Shown here piece after piece: positions 13,534-26,592 of a DNA stretch of 64,000 nucleotides. The stretch lies in NCBI GenBank assembly GCA_034509425.1, contig JAVTVJ010000072.1:1860001-1924000 (forward strand). The letters run 5' to 3'. A program made the translations under genes and the position numbers. The stretch comes from Eopsaltria australis (taxonomy: Eukaryota; Chordata; Aves; Passeriformes; Petroicidae). The notes under the pieces were generated by a model. The model made no database searches and had not been told where the DNA came from. It saw only the letters and a program-made list of their open reading frames with translations. Positions within the stretch are counted from its first letter, which is position 1. Each line of letters opens with the position of its first letter.

Positions 13534-14265
13534 CAGAATGATAGAATCTTAGAATAGATTGGGTTGGAAGGGACCTCCAAAGATCCTGTAGTCCAACCCC
13601 TCTGCAATAGGCAGGGACATCTTCAGCAAGACCAGGCTGCTCGGAGCCCTGTCTGACCTGACCTTGAATGCCTCCAGGGATGGGGCATCTACCACCTCTC
13701 TGGGCAATCTGTTCTAGTTGTTCCTCACTACTTTCATTGTAAAAAAAAGTCTTCCTTTTATGTAGCCTCTCTCAGTTTAAAACCATTGCCTCTTGTCCTA
13801 TTGCAACAACCCTGCTAAAAGACCCCTCTCCAGCTTTATTTCAGGCCCCCTTCAGGTACTCTTTCAAGTCTCCCTGTAGCTTTCTCTTTTTCAAGCTGAA
13901 CAACCCTAACTCTCAGCCTTCCGTCATAGGAGAGGTGCTCCAGCCCTCTGACCATCTCTGTGGCCCTCCTCTGGACCAGCTCTGACATGTCTGTCTTTCT
14001 TGTGCTGAGCTGGATGCAGCCCTGAAGGTGGGGTCTCACCAGAGCAGAGCAGAGGGGCAGAATCCCCTCCCTCCCCTGCTGCCCACGCTGCTTTGGATGC
14101 AGCCCAGGACATGTTTGGCTTTCTGGACACTCATGGCCCAAGGGGGTCATGTCCAGCCTCTCATCCACGAGCACCCCCAGGTCCTTCTGGGCAGGGCTGC
14201 TTTAAATTCCTTCATTCCCCAGTCTGTATTGATACCAGGGGTTTTCTGCACCTTGCATTTGATAC
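13534..14265 (-). mobile_element. CR1 LINE, 3' part of ORF2 plus 3' UTR, antisense
   Basis: It opens with the reverse complement of the CR1 tail (AGAATGATAGAATCTTAGAA) and the motif GGTTGGAAGGGACCT, then runs into the C-terminal ORF2 region. Minus-strand frame 14174-13836 contains [35 protein letters not shown] and a degraded version of the LFSLEKRR segment. It covers about the same part of CR1 as the 9.07 kb copy but is more diverged, with small indels near its 5' side. Confidence 0.93.
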
Positions 14266-17200
14266 TCAACATTCAGATGATACCTGAAACAAATACGAGT
14301 GGGGTTTTTTTTGAACTTTACTTGGAGACATATGGTCCCTTGGTAACTTGTTTGTTATTAGCTGTTTCAAAACACTAAAGCTGTCTTATAATTTAAACAT
14401 GCTGAAGAAAATTTAGAAAATTAACACAGCATGAAATAAAGTGAGAATATGTAAAATGACATTGAGGGACTGCAATTTAATGTTGTGAGGAATCACATAC
14501 AGAGGGCTTGGTTCACAGTTTTCTGCACCTGAAAGGTGTACAAATGTAACTTCATCTTTGGGAATCAGAAGTCTGATCCTTGCATATCACCAGTGGCAGT
14601 TCCCAAAGGGCACTTTATGTCCCGGTTAAGGGACAGTTATCCTTTCCTGGGTTGTGTTAAGTGTTGCTTTTCAGTAGGGAACTGGAATTCAGTTAACCAG
14701 ATGTATCCCTTGTAATTCCATAGACTTCAGATTAATGAGTAAAAGGAATCTCATGGGGCTTAGAGAAAAATAAATCCTGTATAGATCCAGTTAGATATTG
14801 TCAGGTTCTGAGAGGGAGCACCAATGAGTACATTGGTATGGTAATTAATTTCAGAATGGCATCTAGTTATTAATGAAAAGTTACCTGTTACACACTCTTT
14901 CCTGTATTACAAATATTTGATTTAAAAGAAAAAGGGACTGTTAGTTTCAAATATATATCTTTATTTGTCTCTAAAATTATCAGTTCAGGGGAAAAGGAGG
15001 AGCAACAGAAATACGAACTTACACTTGCCCCATTTAGATTAAACCCTTTGTCCTTTATACTGCTTCTCAGATCTGTATTTAATTTTTCATTCTTCCTGAT
15101 CTGAAACCGTTAGGTCATAAGTACCCAATATTGCTTCTTTCTGCTTAGGTGGTGGCTTTTTTTATGGTTGGGGGACAGGTTGTTTTGTTTTGTCACAAGC
15201 TGATGTGCTGTACATGGATGTGCTGTGATGGCACAGCTGCAGATTAATTGAGAATCATGCTGATAAATCACACAGCATGGAGTTCTGGCTATAGGACATA
15301 ATGATTTCAGAGAAATTAAAAAGAAAAATTATTCCTACGACTGCATCTCTTTCAGTTTGGTAATGTTGTGATAATAGACCTGTATTCCTAACTGACATCC
15401 ACTTAATAGCATTGTTTTGGGAGAGAGAATTATAGGAAGCAAGCAGGAAACAAATCTTCAGTACAAAGTAAATTGAGCAGAAAATACCTTAGTAATCTGC
15501 ATAAAGAATAAAAAATCACCTCAAAGCAATACAAAGTCATTATCACATTTCATTTGTCAGATCCAGGTTCTCTCACTGGTCTTACCTTTGCTATAGTCTT
15601 GCATATATGTTTTTAGGTGATTTTTTTTCCCCTGGAAAAGTGTAATTTTGTCCAAAAAAGAATTTTCTAGTTTATTTCCTTCCTACTAAAAGTTTGACAG
15701 GGGAGTAACAAAATACTCTGTTTTCAACTTCAGCAGTATCCTGTGAACAGGAATGGAGAGGGAGGAGGCTGGAGGTTAAAGCCCTGCAGAATCACCTTTG
15801 TAAAATGAAAGCAATATCCCCCTTAGAGTGCAGGAGCATTTCTCCAAATAAGATAGTTGGACTTTCAAAGTACTGAGCTCATGATTGGGTTCCATAGAGG
15901 AATTGCACCCATATGAAGACAGACAAGGTTTTACCGCTCAGAACAGAAACCTTTCAAAATGGTTAATATCCATGACCTCTTTACTCTGTCCCATGAGCAG
16001 GATACCTCCAGAGGCTTGTATTTTGTTCCACGTATTTTCTAATTCTTCTATTCTCCTTTTTTTAATGGAAGAATTGCTTGTAAGGTATCTGAACATTTCT
16101 CAGGTGCCCCGTGACTTTTGCCACCTATTGAGGGAGAGCTGTGATTATAAAATCTTGCTCAGGAGAGTACATGCCCTGTCAATCTCATCTGCCATTACTG
16201 AGAAAATACAGTGTTTGTGCCAGAAACTGTAGGTATATCTGTCATCTATTTACTGTACAGGTGTAGTCTCTGTTTAAAGACTCATCACATTAGATTTTAG
16301 TGATGCAGGACATCCATTCTCATTTATATCCTTCAGTGTTGCATAGAAATGCAGGGTTGTCATTCATGAAATAAAAATTGAATTCAAACACCTTTCATAA
16401 ATCTCACTCTTGTAAATCTTTGCTGAACAAAAACACTGCTGGGCCTGAGGTAACTACCCAGGAATGTCTTTAAGATGACTAAATCCTAAAGTTAGAGGAT
16501 CATTCCTTCTGCAGTATTACATTTAAAGTTACTCTTAAAAATCACCAGCCCATTATTTATTTTTTTACTCAAGCTGTATTTTCTCTCTTTTTTTTTCTTT
16601 TTTTTAATATGAGACTGGCTACTTTTAGAACTATCCCTTTGTCATTATTTCAGCAGTTTACATGTAGCTTTTATGAGTACAACAAGTTTACAAGGATAGT
16701 AGTTTTTACTTAAATGTGTCCAACAACTTTTAAACTATCATTTGCAGAAGTTAGGTCGCTGTTAAAAGGTGAACATACCACATGGTCTGGCACTGGAACA
16801 CGAATGTGATTACCTTAATAACAAAACAACTGTCTATTCCAGAGTGGAAACTACTAATTAAAATAGCTGAAGTTTAGTAAGGTGTTCTAAGAAATACCAT
16901 TTAGTGTAGCCACTTTACCACTTAGGATTATAGTGCCCTAAATACGGAAAAGTCAAAATCTGAAGGAGAAGATGTCCATGTGCTTGATGGCTGTAGCATG
17001 TTACAGTGCAGTCTGTTAATATGTTACTGTCTCATACTATTAATATATCTTTTTCATTATTAACTGTGACTTTTTTCAGTGTATTTAGTTTTATGCTGGC
17101 CAGATGGACAGGAAACAAGAAATTTCAAGGGAAGGTTGTTTTAGGAGTGAAAGTGGAAATTTAGTTGCAGTAGGCTCATCTACGTGCAGCAGTGTGGTCT

Positions 17201-18270
17201 ATGTGGATTTGCTGTGATTAGGTCATTTTGTCCCACACACAGAATGTGAAATCATGTAGTACTGCAAAGAGGAGGAAAGTGATGTATATGTCTCCTATAT
17301 TGTGCCATTGCTCAGGGTTGAATTTTGTCTCTAGTGAGGAAATTCCCATGATGAAATTTAGTATGTCAAATTCTGAAAGGGCAGTTGTTGATTTCTCTGT
17401 TTTTAAATGCTCATGTAACAAATGGATTAAACTGTATGTTCTCCCTAAACTGAGAGGTGCAGCTCAGAGAAGAAACAATCTGAGAAAAGATCTTGGCAGT
17501 AACATCTTTAGCAGCCAAAGTTGGCATCTGATTATCACGTTACGCACCATTTTTTACACGCAGAGCAGCATCACTGAAATGTGGTCGAAGCTGAGCCTGA
17601 GAATAAAAGTTGCATATATTAGTGAGATTAAAATCTGGCAGATTTAAAATGCAGTCAGTTCCCGGAGGTGGAAAGGAGTATCATACTTCGTAATACTGAT
17701 AACTTGAAAAATGAGGCTTCTCCTCTGTTTGGTTGTAAACAAGAACAAAGTTGTTCCAGCCTTGAGTTGGAAATCTGAAATAATTGAAAATATATAGTTG
17801 AAGTTCATATATCTGCATAAAACCCTGGTGTCCACTTGGACTACATGGATTTTTAAATGATGCTTTAGCTATATATGCTTTTGAGATACATCCTTTGAGA
17901 TACAGGCTGTGTTACTGCGTTGGACACCCTGTAACTCTGGAACCTCATGGTGGAGAATGCAGGGAAGGATGTAGAACTGGAGAAGGTTATGGGTATGGGA
18001 ATGTGAGATGGACACAGCAGTGAAGCGTGTGACAAATCTGGCAGTGGAAGAGGCTGGATTCAAGTTTGGACTTCAGGTTTCACTGAAGTCTCATTAAGCA
18101 CTGCTGCAAAATAAGCTTGGGCAGGATCTCACTCATCTCAGCCACTGTATCTATTGAACTGAAGTACAAGTTTCTAAGATACAAATTCTGTTACCATTGC
18201 TGCTCACTGAAATTACTTCATCTACCTGTTTCTGCATTAACATTTGCTTAGAGGTACAAAAATCTCTATA

Positions 18271-18294
18271 GATGACTTCATTCATGAAGTCATC
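18271..18294. repeat. Perfect inverted repeat, 10-base arms
   Basis: GATGACTTCA and its exact complement are separated by four bases. The arms contain a CRE-like TGACTTCA core in both orientations, so dimeric bZIP binding is conceivable; otherwise it is a small hairpin. Confidence 0.6.
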
Positions 18295-20217
18295 TGCTTC
18301 CATTACCAACCCTGGTGGCACCAGGTGATTTCAGATTGACACCAGCTAATCATCTGATGAACCCATAAGTAAAATAATTAGTAATAAAGAAACGCCAAGT
18401 CTAAATTGGTGATGAAGAAAATCATTCCATATGCTGAGGATTAGGCAGTGGCAGTTATACAACTTCCCTCAATAGAAAAAAAACCAAAAAAACTGAAACT
18501 AAGACACAATGTGAGAATGTGCAAACTGAAGTGGAACAAGATAGACAAAAGCCTTCAAAGTGACCAGGTAACAGCTGTAATGTAAACAGAGGAATAGCTC
18601 AGAAACCAAGGAAGCAGTATTTTCTTTGACTGCATTATAGAAAAGAAAATCAGTTTCTAATCAAAGGAATGTTCAGCCTTATTGTTACAATTAGTGTTAG
18701 ATCTAAAGAACACTCATAGAAAATGGAACTGAAAGGATACCTTCGTGCAGTAGCAAGTTCAGTCTTCAAAGATTATCAGTTTTTGTGTTATAAGACTTAC
18801 TGAACACAATATACAGAGCACAAGTGCTGTTTCCTTGGTTTCTCTGAAACAAGGAGCTCTTCTGCAAAACAATGGCAGAAATTGCAATGGTCAGGAGGTG
18901 ATTTTAAGAGTTTTCAAACAATCAAGTAGCAAATGGTTGGAATGTACACTCACTTTGAATATGTTTATGGCCTTCATTAGGATTAGTACTTTACAGCTGC
19001 CAGCAATTGCAATGTGCCTATTAAATAATTCAGAGAAGCCTTGAGTATTTCCCATAGCAGTAGGAGCATAGCAGCTAAATAGCTACCTGTGGTTTTAAAG
19101 ATGGGATGGAAAACTGAGACAAATATAAATCTCCTGTGATGGCATCTGGTAGACACAGGGATGTTGCCTTGATAAAAAGGATTTCTCCTCACCATGTCAT
19201 GAAAACATCTGATGATAAAAATATTGCTGAATACCTACTTGCACCAGCTTATAGACATACTAATTACAAGTAGGTGTGACAGCCAGGTATAACCAGTACT
19301 TGAGGAAATTATGACTAATGTGTTCGTGGGTGGAAAAGAGGCCTTTTTTGCTATGCACTATCCTGTTCTGTATCAATTTCTTTAGTTTGCTTCTATTTCC
19401 CCTGTGTTCCCCTAAAAGATTTGCCTTGTACAGCAGGGAGACCTATTTGCCTTGACCAGCTCTTTAAAGCACTGAACTGAGCATGGGGAAGCGGACTGGA
19501 GGGAAGGAGGCTTTATTTCCCCTGATTAACACAAAATAGGAGCATCTGGAGAAAGCTGGAGCCTGCAGAAGGAATTAGGCAGAGCAGTCCTGGAAGCCCT
19601 AAAGGGTTGATGTGTTTGAGAGCAAAGGCTGGCTGGCTGATGAAGATCCAGTCTCATGCGGATGCAAAAGAAGATTTGCTTAAAAGTCCTTTTTATTTGT
19701 CTCTGTCTGAGCATTGGGAGACTGGAATTTTGATTGCAAGAAAAACTAAATAGGACAAAATAAAGAGTGCAGAAAAGTGAGAGAAGAGCAAATGGAAGAG
19801 AAACAGAAAGTTCAAGTAGTTTTGATGGTGTTTTTCCTGATTTGAGTATAAGAAGTCATGTAACGAAGTTGTCAACCTCCACAGAACTTCTGTAGTATTG
19901 GTATTTGCATAAGGTCCTAAATATTTTAAATCCAAATTGAAGCCTTGTTTCTTGAAATCTTGTAGTGTTTGCTTTATTTTTTTTTTGGTCTCACTTCGCA
20001 TGTCTGAAGTACAAAATTCTTGTGCATGTGTACTTTGAGCAGAGGATATGGTACTGCCTTTATCAAATCTTAACAGCATTAGAGGTAGTTGCTACTATCA
20101 GTTATGGGGAGGGTTTTTCTTTAAGTAAGTATTTTCAGTTTCCCTTAACCATGTGTTTGTCTAAAATTTTATGCTTCCCACGTGGAAAAGAGCTTCTAAA
20201 AGTAACAGCAAAGCAAA

Positions 20218-20350
20218 TTATTATTATTACTATTATTACTGTTATTACTATTATCATAATCATCATTATAATTATTTATTTATTATTATTGTTATGTGTA
20301 ATACCATGTATCTTGAACAATAATTGAATAATAATTGAATAATTGAACAA
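20218..20350 (+). repeat. Trinucleotide microsatellite, (ATT)n with ATC and ACT variants
   Basis: About 80 bases of ATT/TTA units interrupted by ACT, GTT and ATC variants (20218-20298) are followed by several AATAATTG-like repeats to about 20350. It is an interrupted simple repeat, probably variable between individuals. Confidence 0.85.
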
Positions 20351-21789
20351 AAAATTGATTGTGCTTGTTCCTTTGGATTGCCAATTCGCTAGTAGCGTGA
20401 TTAACATCTATTTAAGCCTATTGCAAAAAGGCTGCTACATGCCTTAAAACACTAATTTCAGTATTTTGAGTTAAAGTGTTTGTATGTCCCAAACTTGATG
20501 AGCTTTTTCTTAATTGACAGAGAATGCATTGTGTTATTTTTATGGTATATTAGGTGAGAAAAGTGTCTGCTTTATAAATCTTCCTCTAGATTTTGTACCA
20601 ACAAAATGCACTGCATTTGTATCGTTTATGAACTCATGGAGGGATGGTGGACATACTTTGCACTGAAAAGATATCTCACCAGGATCCAATTTTCAACTTT
20701 CACAATAGAGTATAAATCAACTGCAAATCAGTGAAGAGAAAAATGAAGGGAGAAAACAAAGAAAATAATTTTGAAATCACTGTGAAAGAAACTAAGGAGA
20801 AGGTTAGCACAGGAACTGAATGTCTATTATCAAATAATGAGAGGAAGACTTTACAAGGTAATAAATACCTGCAAATCAAACAGCAGCATCAGTGAGATAA
20901 TTTTCAGCAAGCAGGTATCAGCAAGATAATTCTCATTAGTGAGTTTATAATTTCTGAAGGTCTGATCATTCTTGTGTTAACTGGGCAAAATATCCTCTGG
21001 CTTCTAGAAAGTCGGAACTTTTAGCAGTTCATATACAAACTTGATCTCCCTAAGATACTCGGGTATGGTGCAATAGTATCCCTGCCTAGATCAAGGTGTT
21101 CTTGCTTTTTGCATTTTGTTAATGGTTTCTAACATCTGCTACAGATGTTAAAAGAACATTCAAAAGCTGAAAGTCAGTTTCTGAGTATCACATTATGAGC
21201 CTATGAACATATCTAGTGATACTTAAATTATCAGTGTTAATATAAAAGTTGTGACATCTTCATTAATACTAGGCAAAAGCCAAAAAAATTACAAAGACTG
21301 GGTTTTTTATATGCTACTTCTGCAATCAAGAGAACCATAATCAGAGCATATATCAGGTCTTTGGAGGGTTTTCATTATATTTAACAGGGGCTTTTCTTTC
21401 CCTTTGACAAACATTTGTAAGAACACACTAAATGTCTGTGTAGTACCCCTGATGCTCTGTTTGCTGGGTATGTAATTTTGGTTGGAGTAGTGAGGGACTG
21501 AGATGATATGGTATCTTTAAGGTATTAGTGACATGACAAATTATAGCAAGATCTTAAATTTTTAGGTGACAAACTGAGATCACTGAGAATGTAGTTCTCG
21601 ATTTGCACAGTGTGAAATGCTCACTTGGAAAATTCTCACTTCAGAAGTTCTCAGTGAAACCTTTCCCTCAGCACAAAATTAAAATTCTCTTTTTCAAGGA
21701 CAGTTCTTACATTGAGGCTTAAAATATTGTTAATATATATAGATTTATTGGCCTACAACTGAGCACGTAAATTTTTGTACTGGGTCTTT

Positions 21790-22020
21790 GCTGGCTGCAG
21801 TAGAGAGTGAGTGCTCCAGCCGCAGGTCATGGACCATGCAAGCCCCTCCTGCGTGCCTGGAGTGGGGCACTTGGGAGGGGAGGCCAGGTGCCAGTCACCC
21901 CACCCTCTCCTTGTGTCTCTGCAAGGCCACTGTGCTGAGCAGTCCCAGGAAGGAGCCATGGGGAGGCCAGCAAGTGCAAAAGGAGCAACCAGAGCTTCAG
22001 AAACTTATCTGACATTCAGA
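21790..22020. other. Small GC-rich patch of unknown origin
   Basis: About 230 bases are clearly richer in G and C than the surrounding intron and are open in several frames on both strands. No CR1 motif, splice pattern or protein family was recognised. Confidence 0.3.
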
Positions 22021-23836
22021 ATCCACAGTTCGATGTAAGTTCCTGGAAAGTGAGGGAAGCAGTCACTATGGAAACCAGTGTTTTCGTGGGTGGTCACTTA
22101 GGTGAGACACAGTACAGGATAAACAAAGTTTTGAGGCTTTCTGCTTGTTTGATTTTAATCTTGATCTCCTTGTCAGTTTTGGGACTTTGGAAGACCAGAA
22201 GAAGGTCTGGTTTTGTGGACACCTTTACCTTCAAGCTTCACAGAATTAGATCTACTTCTTCACAGTGTGGTTATAACTTTTGGTTTTACCTTTATGTCAA
22301 GGCAGAACAGAGTCAGTGGTAGACCCAGGGCAACAACTTGACTTTGATCCTGATTCTGCTTCAACTAGGCCAGATCTCAGGCTGGTGGGAGAGGGAAAAG
22401 CAGCCCATTTCTCCAGAAACAGTACTGGTGCAATGCCTTCTTGCCCCTCCCTTCCCTTGCTGGGGCAAACCCCCTATCCTTGCCATCTCACCTACACTGA
22501 CTGGTTCTGGTCAAAGTGTAGCTGGCTTGGATTTGAGAAGACAGTCAAATGCAAAAGTTAGTGAAAGGGGTGTCTTCAATTTAAGAACAGACTAAAAGTT
22601 TGCATGGCCATCTGATGTACCTGGTATGTGAATGCTTTCTGGTTCAGTCCAGGTATGTGCCTTCTGGATACCCTGTGCTCAGAGAAGATTTACTATGCTG
22701 GGTGAGGAAATAGACTTCCAAATTTGTTTCATCAGTCATAATCACTCTGGCTTTGCTATTTGAATAGCTTAATAGAAGGGAGATCTCTATAGTTTGCCAT
22801 ATCCTAAAGAGGTGCACTTCAGTCAGTAGGTTTGGCTGTCAAAGGGATTTGTTTAAACAAGGGAAGTGTATTGGTAGAAGATGACTTTGCTTCAGTTTTG
22901 CATATACTTATTTGTGTAAAAATGTCTGCTAAAGCATAACCCTTTTACAGTCGATGACTGTGGCTGTAGTCAAACTAGATGAAGAAGTTTTTTCAAAGTG
23001 TTGATTATTAGGGTTTTTTGTTTTTCTTTTAGTTGATCTGGGTAACACTGTCCAGATAAGCTCAGTTGTGAATGTTTAAGTCATAGATTTGTCTCATTCT
23101 CATATTCTGAATATGGTACTTCCATTTCATTGTGATCAAATTCAGAAGGAATTAACAGTCTGCTAGGAAGATAATTTGAGAAATGAATCAGAGTGACTTG
23201 AGAAGCTTGTAGGTGTTAGGATGACAGCCAGTTTCAGTTCATATAAATACCTGTTTAGATAATGAAACAAAGGAGAAAATAGAAAGAAAACTTTTCAAAT
23301 AATTTAAAAACAAACATGATTTCCATTGAACTGTCTTGCAAAGAAGATGAAGGAAATACTGTGGAATATTTTGCAAAGCAATCAAGATTGCAATGAAGTT
23401 CTTATTTTCAGCAGTATTGGTGTTGTAGAGTTTTTTTGCAATTCCCCATATAATTTGTCAAAAGGTAGCAGCATATTCTATAGAGTGACAGTGCATAAGA
23501 GTATTCTGTGTCAGTATACAATTATGTTTTCTCTTTTTTACTTGAAAATATTTCTAGTATTTTCTCTAACTTGTTTTATTACTCTTTTTCTCACAAGGCA
23601 CCCAATTTTGGTTTTGAACTCTGTATTTTCTGTTAAAATGTGATGTTTGTCTTTCTTTCTAACACTGAATTTAGCATGATTTGTGCATGGGATGTCTAAA
23701 TATGCTGATACTGTTAATGTGTTTAAACTGATGCAGTTTTATCATTTCTTAAAGAGGTATACATATATTTATACACACTAGTAATTAAACCAAAACAATA
23801 CATGTAAAATGTTCCTCTAGGTGTGAGTAAATGTGA

Positions 23837-23980
23837 TCATAGAATCATAGACTAGTTTGGGTTGGAAGGGACCTTTAGAGTCATCCAGTTTCAGCCCCTT
23901 GGACTGAGCAGGGACCCTTTCAGCTAGATCAGGTTGCTCAAACTCCATCCAAATTGACCCTGAGCACTTCCAGGGAAGGG
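23837..23980 (-). mobile_element. Short CR1 LINE 3' UTR fragment, antisense
   Basis: It begins TCATAGAATCATAGA, the reverse complement of the octamer-like repeats ending CR1, followed by GTTTGGGTTGGAAGGGACCT and AGATCAGGTTGCTCAAA. Only about 140 bases of 3' UTR remain, with no coding part. Confidence 0.92.
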
Positions 23981-24339
23981 ATAATAATAAGTGGGTGATC
24001 CCACTTTCTTATGTTTGTAAAAAAGTTATCATGCCTGCTATTGTAAAATTAAATATTTCAGAACCACAAGAAAAAAAGAAGTCAAAAATTCAATATAAAC
24101 TTAAATTTTTCAGGCGTTGTAATTTTGACAAGTACAAGGTCATACAAAACCATGATAATTGTATTTTAAGCTCACTGTATTTCATTTGCTGACACTTTGA
24201 GTTAAAATGCTAAAAATCCGTTTCATGAACCTATAATGCATTAAATATTTATTTTTAAATGTGCATGCCAATGAAAAATGATTGGGAAATCTGTTATAAA
24301 AACCTATCTCTTCAGTATGTGGTTTTGTCTCCAGTTTAG

Positions 24340-24910
24340 CATATGAATTTGACACAGCTAATAATAGCCCTGGACTTGGGCCACTCCTTTTGGCAAAAGT
24401 ATTCTTGTTGTCTTGGGACAGGAGGAAATGGCAGCCACCATGAGTTCATGTGCTGCTTCAAACAGTCCAAATTTTCTTCTAAGCAGAGCCAGCATTTAAT
24501 TTGTATCTGTCTCCAGGCCAAAGATCGTGTGGGTATTGGTCCTCTTGCCCTTACAGTGATAATCCATTTGCCATTAACTGGACTTTGGTTCAAAAATGCT
24601 GCATGTTTAATCCAGTGGACTGGATCTCCCTACCCAGTGCTGTAAAAGAAAGATAATGTGCTACAAGAGAGATTAATAAGATTTTTGAGTCGCAAAAGCA
24701 TTAAGTCAGTTTAAAGCTATTGGTTAAGCTGCTCAGAACTGGTAATGCATTAATCTTGAGCTGTGGTGTATCAGCGCAGCCGCTGCTGGCGAGCATTAAG
24801 ACATCGACATGGTCACCTTGTGCTTAGCTCTTTTTCAGACTGAGTTAGCAATAACACTCTCCCAAGTCTTAACTTAAGGTGAATTTGCAGGAGATGGGTT
24901 AACGAAGCAT
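24340..24910. other. Candidate non-coding conserved segment upstream of the second exon
   Basis: This unique stretch, about 550-1120 bases before the exon at 25463, lacks transposon signatures and simple repeats and is of mixed composition, including a less AT-rich part with CpGs near 24775-24810. Both strands are open over 24336-24645, without family resemblance. It is a candidate for conservation only by appearance; no alignment was available. Confidence 0.2.
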
Positions 24911-25373
24911 ATGCAGTGATTCTCAGTGTCAGGTGTTTGGTTTTACCTGCTTTATAGATACCAGGGCTACAGATCTGGGATGGCTGGGTATTTCTTCTGC
25001 TGTAGAGCCATCTGTCTCAGTTTGGACTCTTGAGCCTGCTTGGATCCTCCTCCTGTTGGTGGATCTAAGTGACTTCCACCACTGTAAGGACTGCAAAAAG
25101 CCTCACTCAGCGGTGGTTGTGAACCTTAGCTTGACTACTCCCATGCTGCTTCTGCATTTCCTTCATTTCATGTTAGTGCAGTTAGAACCCCAGGTGAAAA
25201 CACCTCTCCAATCTGTTTAATTGCTGTTAAGGTCTTCTAGTCCAGAACTGGCATGTCATTTAGAAATTTGTTTGATGGTTATTTCCTTCTGAGGTTTTGA
25301 AAATGACAATGTTGCTTGTTTCTTTTTGTTTGTTTTTTTCTCATTCTTTTTGAACCCTCGTTTTATATGTGTG

Positions 25374-25396
25374 TGTTTTTTTTTTCCTCTGCCTAG
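25374..25396 (+). promoter_or_regulatory. CTNND2: Possible alternative splice acceptor, in frame, 66 bases upstream
   Basis: A strong pyrimidine tract (a long T run, then CCTCTG) ends in CCTAG at 25392-25396. Using it would start the exon at 25397 and add 66 bases, 22 codons, with no stop. With the G from 6201 the added peptide begins [13 protein letters not shown] and leads into APSSPG. The tract looks at least as good as that of the acceptor at 25461-25462. Known mammalian delta-catenin, as I recall it, lacks this insert, so use of this site is a prediction. Confidence 0.35.
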
Positions 25397-25462
25397 ACCT
25401 GGTTAACCATTTCTGTGAACAGGTCCTCAATTTTTTACTTTGTCCCTACTTTCCTGTCGTAG

Positions 25463-25715
25463 CCCCATCTTCCCCTGGTGTCGACTCCGTACCCTTACAG
25501 CGCACAGGCAGTCAACACGGCACACAGAACGCAACCGCGACCTTCCAGAGGGCCAGCTATGCGGCCGGCCCCGCCTCCAATTACGCAGACCCCTACCGAC
25601 AGCTGCAGTATTGTCCTTCTGTTGAATCACCATACAGCAAATCTGGGCCAGCCATCCCACCTGAAGGGACCTTGGCTAGGTCACCTTCCATTGATAGCAT
25701 TCAGAAAGATCCCAG
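25463..25715 (+). CDS. CTNND2: CTNND2 internal exon leading to the armadillo domain
   Basis: This 253-base exon follows CTGTCGTAG and ends at a donor reading AG/GTGGGT. It completes the Ala codon begun at 6201, carries 83 whole codons and ends with two bases of an Arg codon. The peptide runs [19 protein letters not shown], then [20 protein letters not shown], then [14 protein letters not shown], and ends [15 protein letters not shown]. The last motif immediately precedes the first armadillo repeat in delta-catenin and is shared with its close paralogs. The region is Ser/Tyr/Pro-rich and probably disordered; RTGS and RSPS are plausible kinase or 14-3-3 sites (inference). The antisense frame at 25660-25427 is a shadow. 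The first armadillo exon, expected to begin with a G completing Arg and then EFGW-like residues, was not found downstream. Confidence 0.95.
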
Positions 25716-26566
25716 GTGGGTGAAACCTTCTTCATTGTCTTCTGTTTCTTGCTCGTGCGGAGATGCGTAATTACGGTTTGCTTTGCGTGTTTCTGCTGTT
25801 GGATATTAAAAAAACACCACCTGTGGGGGTAAGCTAAAGACTTTGAATGCCAGCATTGTCCTAATGCTTCACCTTGGAAAGCTTTCATGAGCTGTTCTAT
25901 GCAATGAAATGATAGGTCTGGTCTTAAATGTTCAGCCTGCTTTCAGTAGTGCCACCCCTCAAAAGCTTAAGAAAAATAATTTTCTCTGGAAATGGGAGGA
26001 GTGGAGTGACTGTTTTGACTCTGTAGCCATTGTGGATTGAATTTTCAACTTGCTTCTTGGGCAGAAGTTGTTGCAGTTCTTGGTTTGTCTACATGTAATG
26101 TTTATAAATGCTGCAGAAAAGGATATTTCGGTGCTGTGCAATGAGACTGAGCAATGTGAAAGCAACATGGAACCAGGCTTATGTTTCATCCCATGTGTTG
26201 TACAGGCTTCCAGTGCCAGTATGTGGTAAAAGAATGTATGGTTACAGTTTTGCAGAAATGGTTATTGCTGTGCATGCTTTTCAGATATTTAGCACAACTT
26301 TTAATGTTGCTAATGACCATCCTCATCTGCTTAGGGAAGGTGCAAAGAGGAAACTTTACAGCCCAAGCAGGCACATAGATTAGAGAGAGAGTTTTCTGGG
26401 AAATTATTTGACTTCTGTGATAACAGCAACAGAAATACTACCTGGAATCCTCAATGCACTTTGTGATTTTCTGAGGGAAAAGAAAGCAATTCTCTTTGGT
26501 AACTTGAGTTTAATCTTGTTGAAAGTGTTAGTTTATACCAAGGTTTTTCTTTGGCAGATGGTGTGA

Positions 26567-26592
26567 TTTATTTATTTATTTGTTTGTTTGTT
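26567..26592 (+). repeat. (TTTA)n/(TTTG)n tetranucleotide microsatellite
   Basis: Short run of TTTA units changing to TTTG units within intron. Confidence 0.8.

Noticed and set aside
15885..16232. 115-codon plus-strand frame
   Set aside because: No domain, splice context or family match; length is within chance for 64 kb read in six frames.
17228..17647. 139-codon plus-strand frame
   Set aside because: AT-rich intron with an overlapping minus-strand frame and no recognisable motif; consistent with chance.
25427..25723. Other-frame and antisense open frames over the second exon
   Set aside because: These are shadows of the CTNND2 coding frame.
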